NCBI GenBank assembly: GCA_021234155.1
Contig: JAJEKV010000056.1
Coordinates: 1,659,330 to 1,723,329, forward strand
Length of the DNA stretch: 64,000 bases
Source of the DNA: Isoetes taiwanensis
Taxonomy: Eukaryota; Streptophyta; Lycopodiopsida; Isoetales; Isoetaceae
Direction of reading: 5' to 3'
A program made the translations under genes and the position numbers. Each line of letters opens with the position of its first letter. The stretch's first letter is position 1. A model generated the notes under the pieces. It ran no database searches, was not told the origin of the DNA, and was given only the letters and a program-made list of their open reading frames with translations. Below are positions 30,370 to 42,027 of this stretch, piece after piece.

Positions 30370-32663
30370 GCGCATATCCGTAACTATTCCTTGAATTTGC
30401 AGAAATGCATGGGAGCAATCACTTTAAGAAGGGATGGGCCCCACTGGAGCGTCTCTGAAAGATCGCGGACGATCTTCTTTAAGAAGGGATGGATTGGTAT
30501 GGGGGCATGCTAGGGAGAGTGGTCCAGAAGAAAAGAATTAAGGCAATGGGGAATTAAAAACCAATGGTTACAAGATATCATGGGGGGGGGGCAAGATATT
30601 TTAAACGACCATTAAAGCTAAAGATAAGGGAATGATATTTGCAAAGAAAGGCACATGCAACTAATTTTACTAAAAAGAGAAGGATTTGGCGGAGATAACC
30701 TGGGACGTCAAAAATAGGTCACACAAGTTTCGAACAGTTATTCTTACAAAAAGGGAGAAATCGGCAGCAACCAGAATAGCAGGTAATGACGTTTTTATCT
30801 GATCGAAAAAGGGGCGGATCACTATAAGAGGAAGATGTCGGCACAGATCCAGCATGGGTGAGAACTTTGGCTTCAATTTCGGCGTCTGACTCCCAGCTTT
30901 TGGTCGCTGTTCCTAAATCCGACCTGCAAACAGCCAGTTGAGCAGAAGTAGTTGCAAGTGGCGATTTCTGATCCAATACTTCTCAGTGAAGTCTGAGATT
31001 GCTTCTCATTCTCTTTCTTGGTGGTTGTGATTGAGCCCATCTAAGCCCAATACCATTGTGAGATTGGTTTGATCATAAGCTGAAGGGGATAATAAGCTGT
31101 GATCAATTCCTTTCACTCTATTCCCTTGGAAATTGCCTTAATTCTTTTTTGGATCCGGTTGGGTGGAAACTGGATGCCCAAATCCTTTGGTTGTGGAAAC
31201 CAAGCTATTTGTTCTTATCTAAAGATTGTTATCTTCTTTATCTTGTCTATACAATTGTTGTAGTTACGTCTTTAAGTTTTCCTTAAAGCGTATCATCTAT
31301 TCTATTCTATTCGATATGTTATGCTTCTAAACACTTGAATAGAAGATGTAAATATGCAAACAAACATAGTTGGCATGGATAGACTCGACAATAAGATACT
31401 GTACCATGCTCAGTGAAGATGGACAATCCTGTTGGAAGGGCAAGTTTGCATTTTCTATGGATACAAGAGTTTGAGACAAATGTGGAGCATCATTAGGATT
31501 TGAATGGAAAGAAGAATCAACCTACTCACAAAGTCAAATAGGAAAAGTAAATATTCCATGCTTGCGGCTTGAAGGTCTATGCAACCCCATATACTGAGTA
31601 TTTGAGGCACTATCTTGCTTTGCATCTGCAAGGATATATGTAAAAAGAATTCTTACAGTTCATGATATTATCGACTGGGCATAAGCTATGTACTTCTGAA
31701 ATGGGTAATGTTTCCTTCAAGGTTAAGATAAAGACAATATATTGAAGGTCAAAATTAATGCATCCAATTTAACACTTATTAGTTATTGAGACATTATACA
31801 AGTATTATGTACCCAATGATGGGTATATTTTTAGGTAGTTTTATGGTCCGTTATTAATACTTTGTGTGGTAGGGTATAGCATGCTTATACCCGACCCACA
31901 ATAATTTCGTCACCATAAACAATCATCACAGTAGAGTCACAACAAAGATGACACACTCATCCAAATGTTGACTTCAGCCAATCGAATACTTGTCTCTGGG
32001 AGCTCCACTATGTCTTGGCATACATATGAAGAAAGAAGACACATTAAGCCCAAATACATAATGAAATAAACCCTAAAGAGGTTTTTGTTAACCCTAGCCT
32101 CGACTTCTTTCCAACCAATTCCATCCCCCCAACACTCGCAGGTCTCATCCCCGACGTTAGATGCCAACATTTTTTGTTGCTTTTATCACTACTAAAGAAT
32201 TTGCATCCTCCTCTATAGCAAGCATATATCTAAGGGAAAAAAAATTGCCATCTAAGATAAACATATCATCCAATTCTGCTTTTGTTCATAAATGTCGAAT
32301 TATATTAGATGAAAGCAATTAAAATGAAGATCGCCTAGATTAGGCGCGAACATCTCCATATTATATAGAGATTAATATTTTGCCCATTATGATTTCTCTG
32401 ATAAACTATCTATTATCAAATTGAAAGAATAAATAAGGAATACAAGAAGTTTTTGTTTCCATAAACTAGGGCACAAGGACATGTGCAAGAATATAATAAG
32501 CAGGAACCAAAATCGGATTATAATCAAACTTCTTCATCACATTAGAAATAGAATGACGTATAATTTGATTGAACTGTAGAAGCATGGTCGAAAATGCAAG
32601 ATCTAAAATGCTACTTGAATGGAAAATAAAAAAGAATACAATCATTTTAGTTTTGTTAATTAA
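30370..32663. other. No gene recognised
   Basis: AT-rich, no supported frame. The T-rich stretch at 31,000-31,320 with repeated TTCTATTC words resembles LTR or 3'-UTR sequence but has no partner. Confidence 0.5.
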
Positions 32664-33065
32664 CTATTTGCTCTCTGCTTTCTCGTCTTCAATATCAGCT
32701 CTATCTAAAGCAGCAGAGACATCCATGGAGTGGGCACAAGCTGCAAAATAATCCTGATATGCAGTTGCAGCTGCATCTGATAGGACTTCCGTATTCTTCT
32801 CAGCAGCTTCAGCTGCATCTTTCAACCTTGCAAATGCAGCAGTGCCCACCGCTGCAGCTGCTGCAAGATATGCCTCTGCTGCTTCTTCTGCAGCTGCAGC
32901 TGCCTTTCTTTCTGCCTCAGCTGCTTCTTCTGCAGCTACCAATGACCGTTCTGCCGCTTGCGAAAATGTATCAAGTAATGCATCTATTGATGTAAGATCA
33001 GTTTCCACATTTGCTGGTGTGGGTGTCAGCACACTCTTAGATGAAGGCATTATTGGGCTTGCCAT
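32664..33065 (-). CDS. Ala/Glu-rich helical protein, 133 aa, unidentified
   Basis: Uninterrupted ATG-to-stop frame, GC-richer than its surroundings. N-terminus MASPIMPSSKSVLTPTPANV, then a long run of AAEEAAEA-type helix from residue about 37 to 85 and a charged tail ending DIEDEKAESK. No signal peptide or membrane segment. Composition suggests a single long alpha helix or coiled coil, as in some stress-related or organelle-associated proteins. The opposite strand also has open frames, a side effect of GCA/TGC repetition. No neighbour supports a role. Could be a real small gene or a captured fragment. Confidence 0.5.
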   Translation of the reverse strand: MASPIMPSSKSVLTPTPANVETDLTSIDALLDTFSQAAERSLVAAEEAAEAERKAAAAAEEAAEAYLAAAAAVGTAAFARLKDAAEAAEKNTEVLSDAAATAYQDYFAACAHSMDVSAALDRADIEDEKAESK

Positions 33066-34740
33066 GATTTTGATATTATATCAAGTAAAAGTGTAGTATC
33101 AGATCTCTTCTCCTGGAAAGAAAATATGCCTTAAACATCAGAAGACACACAATGTAATAGAATAATCTATTTGTCGTCCTTTAGGTCTCATTTGTGAAAT
33201 TTAAGATTTATATGCCAACTCACGATTGCATTTTAATCCATGTTCTTATCCAAAGTCTCAGAGGGACATTAAAGGTAATTCCTAAAAGGATCTCAGGAAT
33301 AGACATTGAACCTATTATCATCGAAGTCTGTTGGACATGACTTGGACATGTGGCCGATTCATTATTGTGACCCATTTTTCCAGTTTGTTTTGTATCCCAT
33401 AGATTTGATTTTGAGAATTGAGATATGATCTTTTCACAGCAATTTATGGGTAGCGATTTCCAAACTTATGTTTTTCTTAAGCTTTAAATTATGGCCCCAA
33501 TGGTCGAATTTGTAGGGTTTAATCAATTTTATATTAATTAATTTAAACTTCTCAAATCTTGAGTGGACAAACTAGAAAATTCAAATACTATACTAACAGC
33601 GACTAATAAAAATTTAAGATTACTATTTTTCGAGATTAACTTGCATTTATATGGTAGAAACTAATAGGAAGGAAGCAGGTTTTGCAGAAACAATATGGGT
33701 GGTCAACAAATCAAGTGTCAAGTTGCAAGGGCAGCCTTTATTCACAGTTATCAGCCCCTTCTAGGTGACTGCCTAAGAAGATTGCAACTTCAACCCCTTC
33801 TATATTCAAGAAGATTCAATACAATTAAAATGTCTAAAAGTATGGACTTCACTTATCGAAATAAAAGATGTGACAAGATATCGTCAATTTTTTCAGAAGG
33901 TACATGCAAATCGAAAACTGTAGAATATTAGCATTGCACCAAGAAATGATGGCATGCATTGGCCTAACATAGTGTTGGAATTCTTGAGGCTGCCACAAGT
34001 GGCACATTGCATAGTAATGGGTTTACTATACTCGTTTTTGTTACCTCTTGGCCTTCGCAGACAATAAAAAACAGTTTCAATACAAATTTGGACTGATGTT
34101 ATTTCTAAAAATTTGGAGCTTAATAAGCTTGTAGAAATCCTAGAGCGAGCTGGCTCCTCAGCACAATAATATATCATTTAAAGAAAAACAAAAAAATGTG
34201 AAGAGCCCCCTTAAGGTGCTCTCTCCCTCTCCCTACCCCTCCCCCCTCCCTCCCCCTAAGTAGGATGCATATTGAGATTAATGATTTCTTTGTGGCTTGT
34301 ATTAATCACTCGACTTCTATTTTGTTCCCAGCTTCATATAGAGAAGTTTTCTTCTGGGATCCTGGTTATTTAAAGGCACAATCCAACCATTGATTTGAGT
34401 TGACTCTTCAGGGTATGTGATGCTCAATTCACACAAATTCACACAAACTGGATGTTTCCTAAGCAATTTGGCCTTTCTATATGGAAATATGGTTACTACA
34501 TCCATGTAGTATCTATCCCTGGGAGAAACAACATATTCATTCCTATAGTAACCCAAGTAAAGTGAAGGTAAAGTGAAGACTGGATCATTAACTATGAAGT
34601 ATTAGCTCTAGGACCAAGGAGTAAACCCCATTTTTGAGATACGTACTAGCTCTAGAGCTAAGGAGTAACCCCTATTTTTGAGATATTTTTTCAAATCAAT
34701 CCCTTTTGAGGAATAACATTTAGATATTATTAATACTTAT
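33066..34740. other. No gene recognised
   Basis: Short CT-rich microsatellite at 34,218-34,256. A leftward 79-codon frame at 34,317-34,556 (MDVVTIFPYRKAKLLRKHPV) is protein-like but unsupported. Confidence 0.45.
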
Positions 34741-34967
34741 TAAAAAAAAGGGAGAGAAACAAAGAGAGAGAGAGAGAGAGAAAAAGGGAGAGAAACAGAG
34801 AGAGAGAGAGGGAGAGGGAGAGGGAGAGGGAGAGAGAGGGGAGGGAGAGGAGAGGGGGAGGGAGGGAGGGAGGGAGGGAGGGAGAGAGAGAGAGAGGGAG
34901 AGGGAGAGAGAGGGAGGGGGGGGAGGGGGAGGGAGAGGGAGAGGGAGAGGGAGAGGGAGAGAGAGTA
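34741..34967. repeat. Purine microsatellite (GA/GGGA)n
   Basis: About 225 bp of almost pure purine on plus, mixing (GA)n, (GGGA)n and (GGAGA)n blocks. Confidence 0.97.
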
Positions 34968-36961
34968 AACAAAGGCGGTTACTTCCACAATGATTGAATT
35001 GAATTGATTGAAGGAGGATCATAAGATTGATTGATTGAAGGTTGCTTGCGATTTCCCTACCAAAGTGAACTATAATGAATGGTGAGTTTTATGAACGCCC
35101 AAGTCATCTGTGACATCTTGTCTAAATAGCTCCATAGACTTTGCTATATTATTGCAATCAAAAAGATGCAAACTACAAGTCATATTATTCCTTGTTCTGA
35201 TTGTGTTTAGTAAGGTTATCACCTGGCCGAAGCTGATAACAAAAAATGCATGGCCAAGAACGTACAATTGAGGCCACGCAGTTTTGATTATCAGCCAAGG
35301 CAAAGACCGATAACCACCTTATCGGGCTTATATGAGTGAAATAGTACTGATTATCAGTTGTCTGTTATCAGTACCGTGGCTGTTATCAATACTCCACAGT
35401 ACTGATAACAGATAGCACCAATAATATAACCATAAAACAAGGGCTGTCCCTTTACATACAAGACTCTCCCTTTACACACAAGACTCTCCCTCAAGGACAT
35501 TGCATATCTGCTACATCTTGATCCAGATAGCTCCACAAATCTTGCTTTAGCAAGGCCAAGTTTTCTTGCACTTAATACCTTATACCCAAACAGAATAAAA
35601 TGAAGATACGTTGGCCTAGCGGTCTGTTAGCAATGTGCTTAAAACCTAATACAGCAGGATCTGAAGTTGAAGATATGTTACAAATGGCTAAACACATGCA
35701 AAGAAGACCAATGTCTTTCTAGTAAGATATAAGGGAGTCTGCATGCACCATTTTGTTGCTTCTTTCTTGCGGCCACTATAACGGCCAAGACAAATCAATC
35801 TCGTGCTGGCTAGAATGCACTTTAGATGGCTTGCATGTGAATATATTTGTAAAAAATCTCATAGTTTATCGGGTTCTCCCTCTATAAGTGCAAACTCTCA
35901 TCAAATCCTGTAAAAGTGTCAATGTCTCATGTTGATCATCCTCACTATTTGTAAGAAACCACAAACATGCATGCTTTCGTTGCCTTCTCATGTATTTTTA
36001 CATGAAACATATGATGCCTATCAGCTGAAGTTACTAACTCTTACTGCTGGTGACTCTACAGTCCAGAACTGGAAAATCTGCAACTCTAGAACCAATAAGT
36101 GGAAATTGTGCAATGCTTTTCACCGTCTTTCAGACCCTGTCCATTCTCTTCTCATTAGAGGCACTTACAGTTTAACATCAGTACAAAAACATGGGATATC
36201 ATCCCAAGAGCTTTGACAGACTGATATGTACCTCTGCTAACAATAGAACGTTATGCTAGTGGCAAGAAATGTACTGCCTTTTTTTAATCGGTTACTGTAT
36301 CTGCAAATTGCCTACATGATTTTTCAAGGTTAAGACACTACAATTCTTCAACAAATGAACTCTTATGATAAAGAATGTATATCTCTTAATGCAGGGATTT
36401 ATGATGTTCATATAAGCCATAGATGAGATGGATGAAAACATCCTCATGGAGGTAGAAGATGCCCACGCTTATGCAACTTCTCTAAATATCAACAGTCATG
36501 CATGCAAATTCCTGTGCATGTAAATTTTGATAAGACAGGAATCTACCTTGTCCCTGATGGAAGGTGCTATTTTAATCTATGCAGATCTTAATCTTCCTGC
36601 GCCGATGAACTTTTCTAGGTACCCAAAATCAAATCCTGTGCATGTTAAGCACAAGGCTTCTGGCATCAGGACAGAAATATACCCTCTTGCTGTTCATTCT
36701 TTGCAGCTCTTAAAGATCCTCCCATGAATGTTAAAGACAAAACTCATTAAAATCAAGAAAGTGCCTACCAATGCTGCCCCCTTGGCTGCAAAGATGTTAG
36801 AGAGCTTAGAGTATATGGATGGAAATATAGGAAAATTGGAGAAATTTTGCCCATGTTGTCAAGTCTTCAGAATATGTTTTTGCTATATGATTTGGATGCA
36901 ACATGCTTGGATGATCCCGAACTAGGGGAAGACTATTTTGTTTTGCATTGCAGATAGCTTG
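34968..36961. other. No confident gene; GATAA inverted repeats
   Basis: CTGTTATCAGTAC (35,362-35,374) pairs perfectly with GTACTGATAACAG (35,399-35,411) inside a cluster of GATAA/TTATC words from 35,215. A 20-bp tandem pair CCCTTTACATACAAGACTCT lies at about 35,448-35,490. Short rightward frames at 35,929-36,216 and 36,527-36,925 are not recognisable. Confidence 0.5.
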
Positions 36962-37507
36962 TCATTCATATACCCATTTCATTTGCTTTACAAACTTGGT
37001 GGGTTTGTATATCAGCTGATCCATCAATGCTATTAGACGAGCTATTCGTGGATATTTCTTCATTATGGTATTGATATCCACAGCAGTACTTGAACCACCA
37101 AGGTTCATTTTCAAATAACAAAGTATGAACTGAAGGAAATAGCAGGGAGCCAAATTTTCTAGCACCTTCACAGTCCAAAGGAAATGGCTTACGGACCTAC
37201 TCCAGTATGTTATAATTAAATCTCTTTGAACAAAAATTTGTACCTGTTGGCCTGAAGTCCCAACAGCAACCCCGCAATGTCCCGGCAGTCTAAAAGAAAC
37301 ATCCGGCTTCAAAAACAATCTCGCCCTAGGATAAAAACTAAAACAGACACTTACCTCTTCTCCTGAAGTACCTGCAACAATCCAGCAAAACTCAGGCCGA
37401 TGTAAGAGCTCACGATCGCCCAAGAAAATAATGACAAACGTTAATCTGTTGACCGCGGACAGCCCAAGCACTACACCTGCAAAATCCGGATTAACCACCA
37501 CTTCCAA
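36962..37507 (-). CDS. Leftward 181-codon frame, unidentified
   Basis: Open from MEVVVNPDFAGVVLGLSAVN to MKWVYE. Two segments look alike at the protein level (REL.HRPEFCWIVAGTSGEE and KPDVSFRLPGHCGVAVGTSG), because the DNA holds imperfect tandem units. A donor-like GAGGTAAGTG falls at about 37,360, so the true exon may end there. No domain recognised; could be chance. Confidence 0.25.
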   Translation of the reverse strand: MEVVVNPDFAGVVLGLSAVNRLTFVIIFLGDRELLHRPEFCWIVAGTSGEEVSVCFSFYPRARLFLKPDVSFRLPGHCGVAVGTSGQQVQIFVQRDLIITYWSRSVSHFLWTVKVLENLAPCYFLQFILCYLKMNLGGSSTAVDINTIMKKYPRIARLIALMDQLIYKPTKFVKQMKWVYE

Positions 37508-37584
37508 TTCTCGAAAACTCTTGTCATGTATAACCGCCCTTTTTACACCTGGCCTGCCCTACTTCAAAATCTATAACTTAGATT

Positions 37585-37650
37585 TTCAATGGTTTTGGCA
37601 TGTATAAGGTTGATGTCTTCAATGGTTTTGGCATGTATAAGGTTGATGTC
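37585..37650. repeat. Tandem 33-bp duplication
   Basis: TTCAATGGTTTTGGCATGTA and the next 13 bases occur twice in a row. Confidence 0.95.
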
Positions 37651-37904
37651 AGCGCGAACCCACCCCCAAAAAGAAACCAAAAAAAAAAAACCCACCACCT
37701 AAGTCGGCATAAAAGCCACGCACACCCCACCCCACAATATAGCAGGGAAAACAAAACAAGGAATGAAGCAGGCGCCAAGAAATTTCTTATGCAAGAAAGG
37801 ACTTGGCACCGATGTCAACGTTCATGACGTGTAGAGTCGATGCCTGTGTTCATGCCATTTTCTTCTAAGGAGCAGAGCAAGCCTATTTGGGATGCTAACT
37901 CTTA

Positions 37905-38275
37905 GATGAACTACCTATATATCTACTCGAAATACCTGCTCCTGAAGTGTTGCCTCCGGCTCCGGGGGTCTCCACCTCTTGCAGATAGTTTGGAGTAGGC
38001 GCTCCTCAAATTGATGCACGTGCACTTCTGGGGCAGTTGTAGAATGCTAAGCTGTCGAAGACGATCCTTGAATCAGAACTGGAAGAGGGATTCGTGGTTG
38101 CAGATGGTGGAGCAAAAGTGGGCTAGGTCTAGGGTTTAGCCTTATATATGTTAGGGTGTACATATTGGCCCACTTGGCTCCAATGGGGTGCATCCACATG
38201 GCATGACACCTATGGGGTGTTGGCCATCTGGAGAATAGGCTTCCATATCTTAAGGTAGCTAAGTTATGTTAACAA
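37905..38275 (-). mobile_element. LTR-E fragment
   Basis: Matches 55,910-56,240 in order: GAACTACC, AATACCTGCTCC, GGGGTCTCCA, TAGGGTTTAG, GGCTAAGTTATGT. About 370 bp of the family-E LTR, neither end present. Confidence 0.7.
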
Positions 38276-39006
38276 GAAATTTATCGCGGTGCCGCGCACA
38301 TTTCTCTTCGAAAAAAAAGGCATGAAAATGATACATGATGAAAAGGAATAACAATGTAATAGATACTATTGATGTTTATTAATTGAACGTCGAACATGTT
38401 AGATTCCCTTTTAATTTTGTACATTTGCCCTAGACTTTGCACGAAATCCCCTTAATTTTCTGAAGTTGGTTCTAAATTTTCCTAGAACGCTCAATATTCC
38501 CAAAGTCTATCAAGATTCTCTTATAAATGTTAAATGTGAGGAAATGCGATATTTTCACCTATTAATAAAAGTTTCCCCCTCAGACCTCGAGGTCTAACAG
38601 GACCACAAGTCCCTAACAGGACTTGACAATTAAATTTCATGGTTGCTAGTAAGATGGACAAACATATGAGTGCAAGAAATGTTTATCTCATAGAATTTTG
38701 GAGGAAAGGAAGCTGGCAAGCTTTGGAGCAGTTAGTTGGAGGAATGTAGGGACGCATCACAATGGTTGGAGGAATGTAGAGACGGATCACAATGAGGTCA
38801 TACAGGATTTGTGGTTATGTTTGCACATTTACATTGTATTGATGCGTGATTACATGACAGGGAGGGCACAACTGCTAATGTAATAATATGCTATTTGATG
38901 GCCAACTACTCGGCCATGAGCTCTACTTGGTGAAATTTCCTCGTATTTGTATTGTTTTGCTTTCTATAATTGATGGGCTTACTAAGAAAAACTTCCACGT
39001 GGTTCC

Positions 39007-39197
39007 CAGTGTTGGGCAAAGTCCGGGGAACACTATAAACCAACCAGTTGAAATTGCAAAATTTTCGATTAGGTTAGTGCATCGTAGGAATTTTTCCGGC
39101 AAATTTTTTTAAGGTTTCGTATTAAGACAACAGAATCGGCTAGTCAAAGTAACCATAGGAAATTTTTCGATGGTTCGAAAAAGTTTTCCCAACACTG
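39007..39197. mobile_element. MITE-like element, 191 bp
   Basis: Terminal inverted repeats CAGTGTTGGG (39,007) and CCCAACACTG (39,188-39,197), flanked by GGTTCC on both sides. The CAGTG ends resemble hAT elements, though hAT duplications are normally 8 bp; only 6 bp match here. Confidence 0.7.
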
Positions 39198-39323
39198 GGT
39201 TCCTATGCTCAAATGGCATCCTCTTCTGTTCCGGTCGCCATCGAGTCAGTGAGTTTCTTCTTTTGCTCTCCTCCCAGTTTTTATATATATTTGTATTGTT
39301 TCCACAATGATGCTCGGGTTAAA

Positions 39324-39582
39324 GCATGTTAGGGTGTACCACTTTTGGAACCTACCTAAAATATCCACTGGGTACTCACATATGGTGATATTGCTTCATG
39401 TTCATGATAATGGGTGATATGAAAAGTGCTCTAAGACATCATGCTTCTATTACTCTCAATCATGAAGCAAAAATATTGACTATTAGCTTTGATTTAAGTA
39501 CTTTTAATATCAATTAGATACCTGCAGAAAAAGTACTCAAAAACTACCTTTTAGATACTTTTTTTGGCACACCCTAACATGC
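39324..39582. mobile_element. MITE-like element, about 259 bp
   Basis: GCATGTTAGGGTGTACCA at 39,324 and TGGCACACCCTAACATGC ending at 39,582 are inverted with one mismatch. CATG at each edge may be part of the repeat or a short target duplication. Superfamily not assigned. Confidence 0.6.
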
Positions 39583-39672
39583 TCTCACCCGCTCGTGGCT
39601 TTGGAAATCCCATTTTTTGGGATGAATCATTCATAGGTTCATCCAAATCTTACCTAGATTTGTCCTAGCAAA

Positions 39673-40424
39673 TTTTTTTTTAAAGGACGAAAGCCAAAAA
39701 AGTTTATTAATCAGATAAAAAGTACAAAAGTTACATGTCTCATCTAACTGTATAAGCACAAAAAGATGCCACAGGAGCACGAGCCTAGCGCACAATGTAC
39801 TTACTCCAGAATAGGAGACTAAGGATAAGAGTCAATTCGAAGATACTGAATCTAGATGTGTTCCATCATTTCTGATTCAAGGGAGGAACACTCATAGGCT
39901 GTCAATATCTTTTTCTGGGCCACCGTAATAACGCCACGTGCAGATGAATTAATGCCTTGAAAGATGTGGTGTCTGCGACGCTTCCATATCGACCATAGGA
40001 GCCAACCGGAACCAAGATGGAATGCCCTTTGTTTAGCTACAGGCCATGCGTTGGGATAGGACGCCAAGAGGATGCATCGGCAGTCCAGTGTACTGTTAAA
40101 CAAACCTTGTAGCCAGGACCACGCTGGTTGAACCTCAGGACAATCAAAGAGACAATGCTCAAGAGTCTCAACGTCTGAAAGACAGTAGAGCGGGCATACT
40201 ACAGATATGCGAGGATCATAGCGATGCCGCAGGCACCTGTGGATAACCTGCCACCATAGTATAGAGACTTTAGGGTGGAACAACCTATCCCAAAGCCACC
40301 GCCATGTACGACACAAAGTGGGTTGTGGAACCTGTGGGTGCCACCCATCTGGCTGTGGTGCTAAAAGAAGGTGATTGCTTTCCTTCGTTCTTTGAGTTTT
40401 TTTAATATTTTTTGATAAATTCAT
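39673..40424 (-). pseudogene. L1-type LINE 3' fragment
   Basis: Leftward frame 40,424-39,852 contains WRWLWDRLFHPKVSILWWQV then CPLYCLSDVETLEHCLFDCP, the zinc-binding region at the C-terminus of plant L1 ORF2. A 3' UTR of about 170 bp ends in a run of nine T on plus (39,673-39,681), the poly(A) tail. 5'-truncated; reverse transcriptase absent. Target duplication not identified. Confidence 0.8.
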
Positions 40425-42027
40425 TTGTCAATTTTATTGAACTGGTTGTTTGAGTCTCTCTCATCAACTATTTTTGGCGAGATCCAAGGATGTTGTATCT
40501 TAGCCTTTATGAGCTTTTGAAGGCGTCGAATTCCAAGCTTTTTGAAGACGTCACAAAGCTTGAGATTAGTTGGCTATGAATTGTTCAGAGCAAAAGAAAA
40601 GGAACTAGCATTTGATGGTTCTATTTAAGATGGGTTTTATTTGCCACTTTTTCTTTGTCTAAGACGGATAATACTTAATACCTACTAATTTCCGTATTTT
40701 ACATTGTAATTCTTTGCAGGCAAAACATTTCTGGCAGTGTTAATGATGCTAGAGTTCAAGATTCAGATTATCCCATGGCAATGCGATGTTGTGTTGAAGT
40801 CGGTCGATTGAAGTCTCTACATATATAGAGAACTTGCAAGTTCAGTGTGTTCTTTATATTGTCAAGAAAAGGCCATAGCTTTCATATGGTGGCAAAGTGC
40901 TCCCATTTTCTTTCTCTAGCCCATTATAATTATATTTAGCAAATACTATCTTTTACAGTTGGGTCAACCAAATATCAATTCCATTAGGTCATCTTTATGC
41001 TTGCATCTTTTGCACTAGATGAAGATAGATGCCAATCCCTATTCGGAAGGATTAGACTTGTCTATTCCATTAGATTTAATAGAAAACAAAGAAAATGTTG
41101 TCATCTCTCTCATCTATCTTTTGTTAGCCCCCTCGCATCTCCAGCTGTTAGTATTCACATTTTCATCCTAGCCAACCACTAGAGATTGAAAGAGGTATTG
41201 CATCTACAAGATTGAATTGACAACTTTAAGTATTTTTTGAGCCTATGTCTGTCTTTCCCTTTTAATAATCCATAATAATCTCCGCATCCACATGAGGAAT
41301 GGCCATGAAATATTGGTTGATGGCCTAATATGCAATTTTGAGTGGCATCCTTCACTTACTGATGGCCACATATTGGTATCGACAACATCTGTTGCTAAGA
41401 ATAAAATCCATTTGGGTGTCACTGAAGAAGTTATGGCTTCCGAATGTTAAAGATAAGTGCTTTGTTAACAAAAGCTAACCAGCTCTTTTAAACTAGTTTC
41501 ATAACCCTATTTTGAGTTCTTCATGAATAGACCTTTTTGCCTATATTCTAGCAAAGATGCATATCTGTAACGAGCATGTCCTGTTAGAAGGCCTGTATTT
41601 ACCTTTTCCTATTGATACTTATTGAGATTATTCTAAAGGGTTATTGCATGAGAAATACATACTATGTATGAGAAGTTTATGCAAAGTTCATATGATACAT
41701 GAAAAGGGCATCAATTCCTGTGAGGGTTTATGGAAGGATGTAGAAGGAGCAATTTTTTGGCAGTTTTGCTGGTCGGAGTCATATCTCGATGACCTAAGAT
41801 CCAATTCAGGTAATTTTTACTTTTCTAGAAAGATTTTCAAGTCAGCTTTCTAGATTAGTGTCTAATCAAGCAGAAATTCATCAGTATCGTGGAGTTATGG
41901 TAGAAATAGTGACATTGGATTAGAATTGACTGCGCATATATATTCTTCTACAGATTGATTCTTGGAACGAGAAGCCGGACTTTTTGAGTTACAAGTATCT
42001 TCAAGAGGTCCATAGTAGAAAGAATTA
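40425..42027. other. No gene recognised
   Basis: AT-rich with stops in all frames; no repeat or domain seen. Confidence 0.5.

Noticed and set aside
34720-35022. Ser/Leu/Pro-rich leftward frames
   Set aside because: Translations of the purine microsatellite.
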